A stretch of 64,000 bases of DNA from Marvania coccoides (taxonomy: Eukaryota; Chlorophyta; Trebouxiophyceae; Chlorellales; Chlorellaceae). Below, one piece after another: positions 24,257 to 35,147 of the stretch. The position numbers and the translations under genes were made by a program. The notes under the pieces were generated by a model. That model was not told the DNA's origin and searched no databases. It worked only from the letters and a program-made list of their open reading frames with translations. The stretch covers positions 1,672,001-1,736,000 of the forward strand of contig OY978098.1 of the NCBI GenBank assembly GCA_963854735.1, written 5' to 3'. Every line of letters begins with the position of its first letter. Position 1 is the stretch's first letter.

Positions 24257-25393
24257 TCATCCGTAAAACGAGTCCCAGTCCGTGCCTTCACGAGGCCCCG
24301 GCTGCGCAATGTCGGGGTGGGGGCGCGAGGGGTCGCGCTGCTGCTGCTGCCTCTGGTAGTCGTCCGGGCGGAAGCCTCTCATCCCAGGCGGAGCAATGGG
24401 GTCCCAACGGGCGGTTCCAGGCGGCGGAAGCCCACCGTGGCCCGGTCCCACGCCTTCCCCCAGCTTCCCACGCCCAAACATTGGGTGGCCAGGCCCCACC
24501 ACCATGCCACCACCCATGTGCGGCGGCCCCGGGCCGATCATGCCAGGAACCCCTCCGCCACCATGTCCAGGCCCCACAAACCCAGGGGGACGCACCCCCG
24601 GGGGCGCCACGTCCTCGTACCCCACCCCTGTCGGCAGAATTCCCACAGGGATGCCTCCTACGCCGCCGCCGCCGCCGCCGCGCCTCGGGGGGCCTTCTTG
24701 CAGCGGGCTGTACCCTCCCAGGTCTCCTCTGCTGGGCTCCGGTTCGCCAAAGTACTCTTCCTCCGCAGCGGCTTGAGAATGGGCAGCTGGCGCAGCAGCA
24801 ACAGGCGCAGCAGCAGCAGCAGCAGCTATCAGCCCCACCGCCCGGCCCAGTGTGGCGTCCAACTCCTTCACCAGCCCCTCCACGTTCTTGTAGGCACCAG
24901 GGGCGGCAGGCTCGTCGGTGGCATATTTTTCGCAGTCCAGCTGCAGCCCGTGCGCTGCTTCAGACCCTCCCCCAGCGCCGTTTGTGAGCCACTGCACCAG
25001 CAATTGCGCCCCGGCAGCAATGCACTTCAAATAGAGCGGGGGGCGGCCCCTGGCCTCGGCGTCCTGATAGCGGAAGGCGTAGAATCCGCCAGGCAGGGAG
25101 TCCCACCCCTCCGCGCCCACCTCCTCTCGGTCGGCAGCCCAATCGAGTTGAGTGGCGGTGCCGTCGGTGCCGGAGCCGGTGGCCACCAGCTTGTAGCCTT
25201 GGGCGAGCACATACGCATGAACCGCAAAGGCAAGGCGGTCGCCCTTGGTCCTGTGGCGGAAGAAGCGCAAACAGCGTTGTGGGTGCGCAGATCAACATTT
25301 TGAAGGTGCAGATCAAAAACCAACTAGAGCACACCTGAAGGCGGGCCGCTGCAAGCGGATCACGCTGAGAACGGCGGAGGCGTTCGTGGGCAT
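24257..25393 (-). CDS. PI31: proteasome regulator PI31 (PSMF1-like)
   Basis: Exons are complement 25335-25393 and 24257-25250, giving 350 residues; the junction is in phase 2 and gives PAFRTKGDRLAFAVHAYVLA. PI31 binds the 20S proteasome and loads proteasomes onto transport machinery in animals. The N-terminal FP-like domain includes DRLAFAVHAYVLAQGYKL and GFYAFRYQD. A Gly/Pro-rich disordered C-terminal half follows, with the family's RWDPIAPP block and a PHPDIAQPG segment. The protein ends in FYG, which fits the HbYX (hydrophobic-Tyr-any) tail that docks into the 20S ring. The first exon starts at ATG 25393 (MPTNASAVLSVIR). The gene is divergent from actin, with 254 bp between the start codons. 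Confidence 0.93.
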
Positions 25394-25647
25394 TGTTTTC
25401 AAAAATTTGTTTTTAATTGGCCAACAACCTCGTTTTTTCTTGCAAAAAAATGCATCAGCGATTTTCCCCCGGTGGTTTGAATTTCTCCTCGCGAGGTTTT
25501 GGTCTTAGCTGGCATCCAGGCGCTTGCTGTGTTCTGTTTAGACTTTGTCTGTGCCACCTGCGGACAACCCACTTCCAGAGCCTCGGGAAGAGACGCCAAC
25601 TTCCCTCTCAACCGTGTCTGTGTCAAAAACTCAAGCAATCAACTACA
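25394..25647. promoter_or_regulatory. bidirectional promoter region, PI31 / actin
   Basis: 254 bp between two divergent start codons must carry both promoters and 5' UTRs unless they overlap. No TATA box or named element could be picked out with confidence. Confidence 0.5.
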
Positions 25648-27111
25648 ATGGCTGCTGGTAAGCACGTTGGCAGCTTGATTTGGGGGCGTCGAGTCCTGTG
25701 CGAGGGCGTTGGAGGGCTGATTCGAGCGCTGCGGGAGGGGTCATCTCTTTCATCTGTTTGACAGCCTCCTCTGTTGACGCCCCGTTCGCTGTGATCAGGG
25801 CGCGGTTGCCCTGCACAGGCAACGGTCAAAACTACGTATAACTAATGCCCCCGCCCATTTCCCTCATTTTGCAGAGGACGGTGAAATCAGCGCGATTGTG
25901 TGCGACAATGGATCTGGCATGGTCAAGGCCGGCTTCGCTGGCGATGACGCCCCTAGGGCGGTGTTCCCCTCCATTGTGGGCCGCCCCAGGCATCAGGGAG
26001 TGATGGTAAGCCGCTGACTCACCCGCCAAAACTGCCCTTTTTCCTTTTCCCGCCGACTGTGCTCCCCAATTTAAGTTTGCTTGCCCTCACTCTCCTTCCC
26101 TCCAACCTATCGCAGGTGGGCATGGGCCAGAAGGAGGCCTATGTGGGCGACGAGGCCCAGTCCAAGCGCGGCATCCTGTCGCTCAAGTACCCCATTGAGC
26201 ACGGCATCGTCACCAACTGGGACGACATGGAGAAGATTTGGCACCACACCTTCTACAACGAGCTGCGCGTGGCGCCCGAGGAGCACCCCGTGCTGCTGAC
26301 CGAGGCCCCCCTCAACCCCAAGCTCAACCGCGAGAAGATGACCCAGATCATGTTTGAGACGTTCTCCGTCCCTGCCATGTACGTCGCCATCCAGGCCGTG
26401 CTCTCGCTGTACGCCTCCGGCCGCACCACCGGTATCGTGATGGACTCCGGCGACGGCGTGTCCCACACCGTGCCCATCTACGAGGGCTACGCGCTGCCCC
26501 ACGCCATCCAGCGCCTGGACCTGGCAGGGCGCGACCTCACCGAGTTCATGATGAAGATCCTCACCGAGCGCGGCTACTCCTTCACCACCACTGCCGAGCG
26601 CGAGATCGTGCGCGACATCAAGGAGAAGCTGTGCTACGTGGCGGCCGACTACGAGGGCGAGCTGCAGACCTCGCTGGCTTCGTCCACGCTGGAGAAGACG
26701 TACGAGCTGCCCGACGGCCAGGTCATCACCATCGGCTCCGAGCGCTTCCGCTGCCCCGAGGTGCTGTTCCAGCCCAGCATGGTGGGCGTTGAGGGCGCGG
26801 GCGTGCACGAGACCACCTACAACTCCATCATGAAGTGTGACGTCGACATCCGCAAGGACCTGTACGCCAACATCGTGCTGTCGGGCGGAACCACCATGTT
26901 CCCGGGCATTGCAGAGCGCATGACCAAGGACATCACCGCGCTGGCACCGTCCACCATGAAGATCAAGGTGGTGGCGCCCCCCGAGCGCAAGTACTCGGTG
27001 TGGATCGGAGGCTCCATCCTGTCGTCACTGTCCACCTTCCAGCAGATGTGGATCTCCAAGAGCGAGTACGACGAGAGCGGCCCCTCCATCGTCCACCGCA
27101 AATGCTTCTAA
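25648..27111 (+). CDS. ACT: actin
   Basis: Exons 25648-25657, 25875-26005 and 26116-27111 encode 378 residues of conventional actin, the filament-forming ATPase of the cytoskeleton. The first coding exon is only 10 nt (MAA plus one base). Clear signatures are [100 protein letters not shown] and the C-terminal [11 protein letters not shown]. The length and core are normal; nothing suggests an actin-related protein. Codon choice is strongly biased to C/G third positions, fitting high expression. Confidence 0.99.
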
Positions 27112-28565
27112 AGCAGCAGCAGCAAGAAACGACAACGACAATCTCCCTCTTTTTTTTCTTCCTCACTCCTTCTTTTTATATCTTTTTCGTTCGGTTCAAG
27201 TACACACACACAAACACAAAACGTGCATTTCGTGGCAGCACTGATGGCTTTAACCTAGGGGTTATAGGATACATGGCGATGATTCTTTCTCTTAAATAGA
27301 CGATGGGCGGCGCCAGAGCGCCGCCTGCTAAGTGGTGGGCGGTCGATGCAGTGGGTAAATTTGAATTTTATAGAAGAAAAAAGGGGGGGGGGAAGGAGAG
27401 GAGGAGCAGCAGGGGCTGTCATGCCTCCCACCGTTCCATTCCGTTCCGCACTCTGTCCTCCCTTCCCCCCGACTCTTATGAATGTGGTCCTTTTCTTTCT
27501 TTTGCATGTTTGTTTGATTATTCTACGTTAATCTTGCGACAAAATAATGTTTTGTTTGGTGAAAAATGCGTTCAGAAAAATCAGAGATGGGGGTGGAAGA
27601 GGCGGAGCCCCGGAGTGCTGCTATTCTGAACTAAATTCTCTGCGCAGAACAGAAACTAAATACCTCAAATCAGCTTGAATGGCCAATCGTTGGGCTCATC
27701 TGCCGCACTGCTGCCATTGATGGGGTGGCCTCCCAACCACCCACGGCCAGGTGCATCGAATGAGAAAACCGCAGCCTTTTGCAGCATTTTCAAGGCCAGT
27801 TCAGCCAGCAACAAGGGCCACAATGCTATAAGCTTCCTAGATAGAGCAGGTCAGGCCCCTGGATAGCCAAGTATTTGGGCTGGGCGGCGGAGTGGTAGTG
27901 TTTTCGGGCGGCAGCCCATTCCCCCTACAGGGCGGCAGTTTTTTCCCTACCTTTGCATGCTGTGCACCCGGAAAACCAGTTCCAAGGGCAGAGTAGCAAC
28001 CTTGCGGCTTTTGCCTGTCGTCTCGCCCGTATTTTATTTTTTTCCTGGGTATAAGCACGTGCCAGAACAGAAAAAGAAAACGAGAACTGTTTTTCCTATT
28101 TTCTCTTTTTCTCGTGCTCTTATACATAAACAATTGTTGGAGGGATTAGCTAAGCGGAGCTTTCAAGTTTTGGGGGAGGGTCGAGAGTTGGAATTAAGAG
28201 TGAGTTCCAGTTACTCGTCTCTTTTGTCAAAAGGGGTGCCCCTCCCGCACGTGGAGACCATCCTTGCAATTGGCTATTTCAATGCCCTAGCGTTTCTGTT
28301 GGGAATGAAAATTGAATTCGCCGAAAATGCGCGGCATTTGCATGCGTGCGAGTCTGAGAAAAAACGCATGCTGTTTGATGATTTATGCGTCAGGCTTTAA
28401 CTGGCCCGTTTGCCACCCCAATTCAACCTTGATTGATTGCTGATGTCCCATATACTCATTGTTGGCCCGCTACAATATATTTTTTGTGATATTTTTCGCC
28501 ATCATTTTTTTCTTCCATTGACAATGTTTTTTCTCACCACCCCGCCCCTCTTCTCGCAGATTACT
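27112..28565. other. long non-coding stretch: actin 3' UTR and Myb-gene upstream region
   Basis: No convincing ORF on either strand. The first part should be the actin 3' UTR, AT-rich with a G run near 27387. The last part ends in a pyrimidine tract and CTCGCAG acceptor at 28552-28558, just before the Myb ATG, suggesting a 5' UTR intron of that gene. The open frames inside have atypical composition. Confidence 0.5.
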
Positions 28566-30293
28566 ATGACGTACGAGTCATTTACTTATAGCTATAGCAC
28601 AATTAAGCCCGAGTCCTGCTTCATCGAGGCTCCCGAGCAGAATGTCGAGGACTGGCTGGCGCCTCTCAGCGACACGCTGTCTGCTGCCCAGCTGGGGGGC
28701 GAAGGCCCCTCCAGCATGATGCGCCGCACCGAGTCGGCCCCCGCCATCCCGTTCTCCGCCCCCACGAAGCACGCGGCGAGCGCGCCTTGGGGGGTCCCCA
28801 CCAGCGGGCCGCTGCCCATTCGATCCACCCGCCTGGGCGCCCCCACCGACGACATCTCCTCGCTGGAGTCCTCCCAGTCGCTGCTCGCGGGCCACACCGA
28901 CAGCTTCACCGACGACTCCGCGCTGCGGCACTACGCTCGCCCGGGGCCGCCCCGCCAGCAGCAGCATCCCCAGCAGTACCGCGTGCGCAGCTTCGGCGCC
29001 GATTTTGCGCCTTTCAAAGCAGCCGTGCCGCTGCCGCAGGACGCGCTGGCCGCCATTGAGTGCCAGGCGCCGCCCCCCGGCGTCTCCATGTCCCTCCCCA
29101 CCCGCATCCCTGCGCAGGGAGGGTACTGGGCGTGGGTCCCTGCTTCTGCCGACAATCCTCAGCCGCCGGCCGCAGCCTCCGAGCCGTTCGCCCCCGTGCA
29201 AGTGCAGTACGGCGCGCTGCCGCTGCCTGCTCCGCTCCCCGTGGCGGACCCCGCCCCGCTGCCCATCGACTGCGATGATTTTGATCTGGACGCCCTGGAC
29301 GACGTTGACTTCATGGAAATGGCAGATGAGCTTGGCAACGACATCCCTGGGGGGGTCCACATGGCTGGAGGTGGTGCCCGCCAGCGGCAGGGCCGCCATG
29401 GCGTGGGCTCGTGCCCGCTGCCCACGCTGCTGGAGGATTCGCTGTCAGGCGAAGACGCCGGCTCCGACGACACCATGCACCGCGCTGCGCCCTCCGCCGC
29501 CGCGCAGCCGCTCTCCAGCGGCGAGGACGCGCTGGACCGCCTGGGCTCCGGCACGCTGACGCTCGCTTCCACCGCCAGCAGGCGCACGGTGGCTGCCGGC
29601 GCGCTGGGTGCACGCTCCGCCCCGCTCAAGGTGCAGCAGCGCCCCTCGCGCTCGGGATCCAACCCCTCCTCGCTGGCGGGGTCCTACCCTGGTGCGGGGG
29701 CAGCTGTTGACCACCGCCCCATGCGCTCTGCTGCCCGCCGCTCTCTGGCAGTGACTGCTGCTGCGCTGCGGGACACTGTTTCCGATGAATCAGACTCCGA
29801 AATCTCGGAGGACGGCGGCATGCCTTCTTCCTGCGGCAACACCGGCAGCGGGGGACACCACCTGCACAGCCTCTGCGGCGCGCCAGCTGCCTCCGCTCGT
29901 CGCGCCACCGGGAGCAACGCCATCGGAAACAACGGCAGTGGTAGCTTCAAGGCGGCGGCGCCGCACGGCAGCAGCGGCTCTGGCAGCGCCCCCACCAAGA
30001 AGAAGCACAACCCGTGGTCGTTGGAGGAGACGGTGGCGCTGGTGGAGGGGGTCCGGATGGCCGGCGTAGGCAAATGGGCTGAGATCAAGCGGCTGCCGGT
30101 GCCTAGCATCGCCGACGTGCTGGCGTCCCGCACCCCCGTGGACCTGAAGGACAAGTGGCGCAACCTGACGCGGGTGGCTCGCCTGCCCAAGACGGTGCTG
30201 CGTGCCCGCCTGCAGCGTGGGTCAAGCGAGGTACCGCTCGACATGATGCTGACTGTGAAGCAGCTCATGGAGGCGGGGCAAGATGCCGAGTAG
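28566..30293 (+). CDS. SANT/Myb protein with telobox-type DNA-binding domain
   Basis: A 575-residue protein in one coding exon. Most of it is low-complexity Ser/Pro/Ala-rich, with an acidic patch (DFDLDALDDVDFMEMADE). The C-terminus carries one Myb/SANT domain at ~480-550: NPWSLEETVALVEGV, then GKWAEIKRL, and the telobox signature VDLKDKWRNL. In plants this arrangement (single C-terminal Myb with VDLKDKWRN) occurs in telomere-repeat-binding TRFL proteins; here the usual N-terminal partner domains are not seen, so a generic transcription factor is also possible. The start is ATG 28566, directly after an acceptor-like CTCGCAG; an in-frame ATG upstream near 28440 would add a hydrophobic, unlikely leader. 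Confidence 0.83.
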   Translation: MTYESFTYSYSTIKPESCFIEAPEQNVEDWLAPLSDTLSAAQLGGEGPSSMMRRTESAPAIPFSAPTKHAASAPWGVPTSGPLPIRSTRLGAPTDDISSLESSQSLLAGHTDSFTDDSALRHYARPGPPRQQQHPQQYRVRSFGADFAPFKAAVPLPQDALAAIECQAPPPGVSMSLPTRIPAQGGYWAWVPASADNPQPPAAASEPFAPVQVQYGALPLPAPLPVADPAPLPIDCDDFDLDALDDVDFMEMADELGNDIPGGVHMAGGGARQRQGRHGVGSCPLPTLLEDSLSGEDAGSDDTMHRAAPSAAAQPLSSGEDALDRLGSGTLTLASTASRRTVAAGALGARSAPLKVQQRPSRSGSNPSSLAGSYPGAGAAVDHRPMRSAARRSLAVTAAALRDTVSDESDSEISEDGGMPSSCGNTGSGGHHLHSLCGAPAASARRATGSNAIGNNGSGSFKAAAPHGSSGSGSAPTKKKHNPWSLEETVALVEGVRMAGVGKWAEIKRLPVPSIADVLASRTPVDLKDKWRNLTRVARLPKTVLRARLQRGSSEVPLDMMLTVKQLMEAGQDAE

Positions 30294-31996
30294 AGAAACG
30301 ACGAGCGTGAAGACGACTGAGAGAGAGAGAGAGACGCTTGAGAGATGAGAGATCTTTTTGTATAAAAGCGGAGTTCCCCCCTTCTTCCCCCGCGTCTCCA
30401 CGTGAGTGGGGTGCAGAAGAGGGCGTTTTCCAAACCCCTCGGGGCGGGGCACCTGTTATATATTCCCCCCCCGCAAACTCGTTTTTGCCCCGACCCAAAC
30501 CCCCCTTCTCTTTTCTCAACGCGACGATATTCTCAAGCTTGTTCCCACCTAAAAATGGTCCCCGTCCATTTATGCGTCTAATTCTTTTGTGGCAACCTGC
30601 GGCACTAACCAACTTTGACAACACAACAGTACATTTCCTCAATCGCATTCCTAAACCTAAATTGAGCATTTACCACAGTACAGTACACTTCCCTTTCAAA
30701 ACCCGCCGTTTTCTCTCTGTATTTTTTCCCCTCTGCAACATATATTTTTATTCATTCTTGACCGGAAGCTTTGATGTGTCTCTGTATAACAGTAGAGCTT
30801 CTCTACTTTCGGCCATGTTCCAGCTGTCTCATCTTTGAAAACATTTTGCTTCACGTACGGCCGCCGTATTTGCCGTTTTATGAGGGGTCAGCACGATGAT
30901 ATTCTTCTTCGTTTCGTTTTGCACACACCACACACAATGTGTCTCTTTTTCCCTTTTTTCCCTTTTATTCTTCATCGCCAGGTCGTTTTTCTGTCCTGTT
31001 CTTCCTTGCTTTTTTTCCTCTGGGGCTGCGATGTGCTCATCGAGAGATTTTTTTTCCTTTTCCCTTTCCTGCTTTGCTCCTCAATTTGCCTGTGGCAATC
31101 ATGGTGCATCCAATGGCCGTGCAGTTACTGTCTGTATGCTCTTCTTGGATGCAATGGGATTTTCATTTGGTATACCTACGTACCTATCCATTCAAACCCA
31201 TTACACTCTTTTCTTTTTTTTTACGATGATGCACGCCTTGAGATAAGTAAAATGTCTCGTTCAAATAGTAATAAATTAAATAAAATAGTAACAAATAACA
31301 ATAAAGCTTGGTGGCACACACGTCAGGGGATGATAAAGGCAACCCCACGGCGGGAAGTTGAGGAAGTATGAGGGATCCGTATGCCAGAGAAAAAGCAAAA
31401 ATTGCTTGTCGGGTGGTCTCCGTCACATTTGTGGAGAGGCTCCTATTGACGGCGTCCCCTCCCGGAACGTCTTGCCGAGCTTGGATATTCCCAGGTGCAA
31501 GGGGAAAAGGAAAGAGGAGCGGCAGTTGCAGGCGCATGGAAGTGGTGGCTGCATTGTGGCATCCTACTCGCTCGGGGAAGAGGGTCTTTTTTTTCCCCAC
31601 GCATTGTTGGGAAGCACCGTGCACGTGTGTTGATTTTACCGCTTCACCAGCTCAAAAAAACAAAACAAAACAAAGACCCCAAGGGGGATGACTGAGGGGG
31701 CAATAAATTGCCCCTTTAGAAAGGGGGGGTGAAGTTTTAGCCGACCCCAAGAATGAAGCAGTAGGAGCTCGAGTCAACTGCACCTGAAAAAATGGAAAGT
31801 TTTCCGAAAGAGCATGTTGCCAGAATCCCACCTGAAAACGGGTTTATTCCATTCATCTCGTTTATTTTTATCAAGTTCGCGAGTTTCCACGCCAGAGGAG
31901 CCGCGGAATCGTCGAGATTCTGACCAAGAAGACTCAAGTTTTAAAGGAATTTTCTGGCTTTGACCAACTCAGAGGCGTAGGCAAAGCACATTCATC
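30294..31996. other. 1.7-kb non-coding stretch between Myb and pyruvate kinase genes
   Basis: T-rich, with pyrimidine runs, several short open frames of phenylalanine/leucine-rich composition that look like chance, and one copy of a dispersed repeat (31652-31720). It likely contains a long Myb 3' UTR and the pyruvate kinase promoter. Confidence 0.5.
31652..31720 (+). repeat. dispersed repeat with hairpin, copy 1
   Basis: An A/C-rich lead (AAAACAAAACAAA) is followed by GACCCCAAGGGGGATGACTG and then a perfect inverted repeat GGGGCAAT-AA-ATTGCCCC. A second copy, about 85% similar by eye over ~60 bp, lies at 40103-40164. Confidence 0.8.
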
Positions 31997-34758
31997 ATGA
32001 TCCGATCAAGGTGAGTGTATTGTGTCACGTCACAACGATCCTGCGATGTTTCCCTCCTCTCACCACACCATTTTTCATCACATTTCTTGCATTTTGCCGA
32101 AAACAGGCTTTTGAGTCGGGCCAAGCAGGTGAGCTGCATCGCTGGTGTCTGTATTTCTTATTGCAATTATGGATGCCGCCAGATCGCCACCCGACACATC
32201 TTTTCCCACCCGCTTTCGGCGGCTTCAACGTGCTGAAAACCGGCTCTCACCATTTTTCTCCCCCCCCCACTTTTCTCATGCAGCACTTCTTCATGGACGC
32301 CGCCATGCACGAGTGCACAGAGCCCGTGTCGGATGAGGACGTTCGCATCGGCGCAGGCACGAAAAGTAAGCAGTCAGCCTCTCCCTCTTCATTTCCACCG
32401 CCAATTTCATTTTCACCCCTTTATTCTCCGATTAGTTTTGCTCTTTTACCGCCCCTCATTGTGCCTCCTTCCTCCCCTGCCCATGTGTGCGCAGTCGTGG
32501 TCACCATTGGGCCCGCCTGCCAGTCCGTGGAGATGATGTCGGAGATGTTGCTGGCGGGGGTGAACTGCGCCCGCCTGGACCTCACCTGGGGCTCAATGGA
32601 GTTCCACCGCACCTCCCTGCGCAACCTGGGCGCCGCCATGCGCGCCACCAAGCGCCTGTGCGCCGTGTGGGTTGACACAGTGGGGCGAGAGATTGTCGTC
32701 AGGATGCCGGCCACCGGAGACTGCAACGGCTGGCTCACCCTCGAAAAGACCCCCATTCGCTTTGAGGAGGGGCAAGACGTGGTCATCACCATCGATCCCG
32801 TGGCCAACGCCTCCTCTTCGCTGCTTCCAGTCAGCAACCCTGCGTTTCCGAGCTTGGTGCAGCCTGGAAATATTCTGCACGTGGGGCGCTTCCTGGCCAC
32901 GGGCGCCGAGGGCGGATCGCTTTTCCTCAAGGTGCAGTCCGCCACCGCCTCGGAGGTGCGCTGCGTTGCGCAAAACACCGCAAACCTGGTGGGAGTGCTG
33001 ACGGTGCTGGTGTCCCACCGCCAGTTCTCGCTCAGTACGCACGACCACGACCTGAACCGCGACCTGCCGCTCATGTGCGAGCACGACATCACCTGCCTGA
33101 CGACCTTCGCCGCCGACTACGAGATTGATTTTTTGACGCTGTCGTACTGCAACTCCGCCGAGGACGTGTGGACCGCGCGGCAGACTCTGGACCAGCTGGG
33201 CATGACACAGACCAAGATCATGGCCAAGGTGGAGCGCAAGGCCGCCATCCACAACTTTGATGACATTGTGGCCGCCGCCGATGGCATCCTGTTCTCCCGC
33301 GGCAACCTGGGTCTGGATTTCGAGCCCGAGGAGATGGCGCTGCTGCAGAAGGCATGCGTGCTGCGATGCAACAACGTGGGCAAGCCCATTGTGCTGACTC
33401 GCTTTGTGGACACCATGGTCAACACGCCCCGCCCCACCCGCGCTGAGGCCACTGACGTGGCCAACGCGGTGCTGGACGGGGTGGACGGCGTGCTGCTGGG
33501 CGCGGAGACCCTGCGCGGGGCGTACCCTGTTGACACCGTGAAGACCGTGGTGCGGCTGTGCCGTGCCGCCGAGCACTACTTCGACTACCGCACCCACCAC
33601 GAAGGTGAGCAGGGGAAAAGTGTAAAATGTGCATGCATACAACTGTTTTTATTAATATAATGTATGTTAACTCTATTTCAAAACAAGTTGATTGTCAAGT
33701 TGATAAACTTTTTTTTGGGGTGAACTCTTGAATTATTTGCAGACATGATGGGCGAGGCGTTCGAGGAGGAGGTGTCCCTGGAGCGGGCGCACCCCTCCGT
33801 TGCCGACCTGGCCCACGCCGACAAATCCCACAACCAGCACCACTCCCACCCCTCCCACCACCACGCTATGCCGCCGCTGCTGCGTCCAGTGGTCACCGTT
33901 GGCAGCAGCCCAGAGGACAGCGACTCGGAGATCCACGTCATAGGGTCTCCTGGGAACGGCTTCAGCTCATCCCCCTTCATCCCCGCCTCCCGCGCCGCCG
34001 GCCTGGCCCGCCGCGTGTCCTCATTCGGGGTCCTGCCCCCCGCCCGCCCAAGCTCAGAAGAGCATCTCGCCAAAATCAGGGATTCTGGCGCGCCCTACAT
34101 GTCCAAGGTGGAGTCCATCGCGTCCTCGGCGGTGCGCACCGCAGAGAAGATCAACGCAGGGCTGCTGGTGGTGCTGGCGCAGACGGGGCGCACCGTCTCC
34201 CTGGTGGCCAAATACCGCCCCCCCATGCCCGTGCTGGCGGTGGTGGTGCCCACGCTGCGCAGCTCCAATCTGGGGTGGCAACTGGAGGGCAAGTTCCTGG
34301 CGCGGCAGAGCCTGGTGCTGCGTGGGGTGCGGCCCATGCTGGCGGCGCCAATGGCTGAAGGCGGGGAGGGCCTGCTGGGGGAGGCCATCGCCGCCGCGCA
34401 CCAGCAGGGCCTTGTCAAGCCCAACGACTACGTGGTGTGCATTCTCAGCCAGACCGGCACGCTGGTGGTCAAGGTGGTTCAGTGCAACGCTGCAGGAACA
34501 GGGATCGCGCTTGCCAAGCCTATCTCGTCGCTGGGAGGGCACACCGCCCTCACGATGCCCTCTCGGTCCGACACCTTGGCGGCGGCGGCGGCGGCGGCAG
34601 CGACCATTGTTGGCACCCCCCCCAGTCCCGGTTTTCTGCACCGCACGTCAATGTCGATGAAGGGCGCAGGGACGCTGGGAGGCGGAAGGAGCCCCCTGGT
34701 GCAAGGCACCGGCCTGGTGCCCAGCCTGTCGGAGCTGGAGGAGTCTGGAAAGCAATAG
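31997..34758 (+). CDS. pyruvate kinase, plant cytosolic RGNLG type, with His-rich insertion
   Basis: Catalyses phosphoenolpyruvate plus ADP to pyruvate plus ATP. Exons 31997-32010, 32107-32128, 32284-32365, 32495-33604 and 33743-34758 give 747 residues; exons 1 and 2 are 14 and 22 nt. Core signatures are KIVVTIGPACQ, AGVNCARLDLTWG, KIMAKVER (Lys284), DGILFSRGNLGLDFEPEEM, PRPTRAEATDVANAVLDG and GAETLRGAYPVDTV. The RGNLG in place of RGDLG and the VLTRFVDTM block match one plant cytosolic isoform group as I know it. The C-terminal allosteric domain (KVESIASSAVRTAEK, then AKYRPPMPVLAVVVPTLR) is preceded by an inserted ~110-residue linker (410-525) with a His-rich patch HNQHHSHPSHHH. A Ser/Gly-rich tail of ~80 residues ends the protein. 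Confidence 0.93.
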
Positions 34759-35147
34759 ATTGGTACGACGAAATGGTCCAATACTAATTTTAAAGAGGGA
34801 GCGGTGCTGGTAGATATTTCGGCTGAGCTGCAGTGACTTTTGATTCCCCACCGCTGCAGCTTCCGTCCCTTGCCACCAACTCTTATCTTTATTTCTGTCC
34901 ATCAAGCTAAATCTTTACTTTTTCAAATTTCTTACCTTGCTTTATTTTGATGTACGAGTTGTGAGAGAGAGTGTTTCAGCCTGAGCGTTAAGCCTTTTTT
35001 GAACTGTGTTGGCGTCATTTTCATTTTGTTACTTTGCTGATTAAGCAACAACTCTCATGGTTCGTAATAATTCTGCATGCAGACGGTACAAAAGAAGAGC
35101 AGGATGATACAAGAAAAGAGCACAAATACAAAATAATTTAATTGATT
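34759..35147. other. convergent intergenic region
   Basis: 3' flanks of pyruvate kinase (+) and the thioesterase gene (-). No gene was seen. Confidence 0.55.

Noticed and set aside
26107..26808. Long antisense open frame within actin
   Set aside because: Mirror of the GC3-biased actin codons; His/Val/Leu/Gly-rich shadow.
27957..28400. 147-residue plus frame before the Myb gene
   Set aside because: Unusual composition, no family features, lies in a presumed UTR or intron.
30835..31371. 178-residue open frame between Myb and pyruvate kinase
   Set aside because: Dominated by Phe, Leu, Cys and Ser from T-rich DNA; no domain and no splice or start context.
33269..33320. RGNLG instead of RGDLG in pyruvate kinase, suggesting a dead enzyme
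   Set aside because: The same replacement is normal in one plant cytosolic pyruvate kinase group, so it is not evidence of inactivity.
32593..33642. 349-residue antisense frame within pyruvate kinase
   Set aside because: Shadow of biased codons; Val/Gly/His-rich without domain features.
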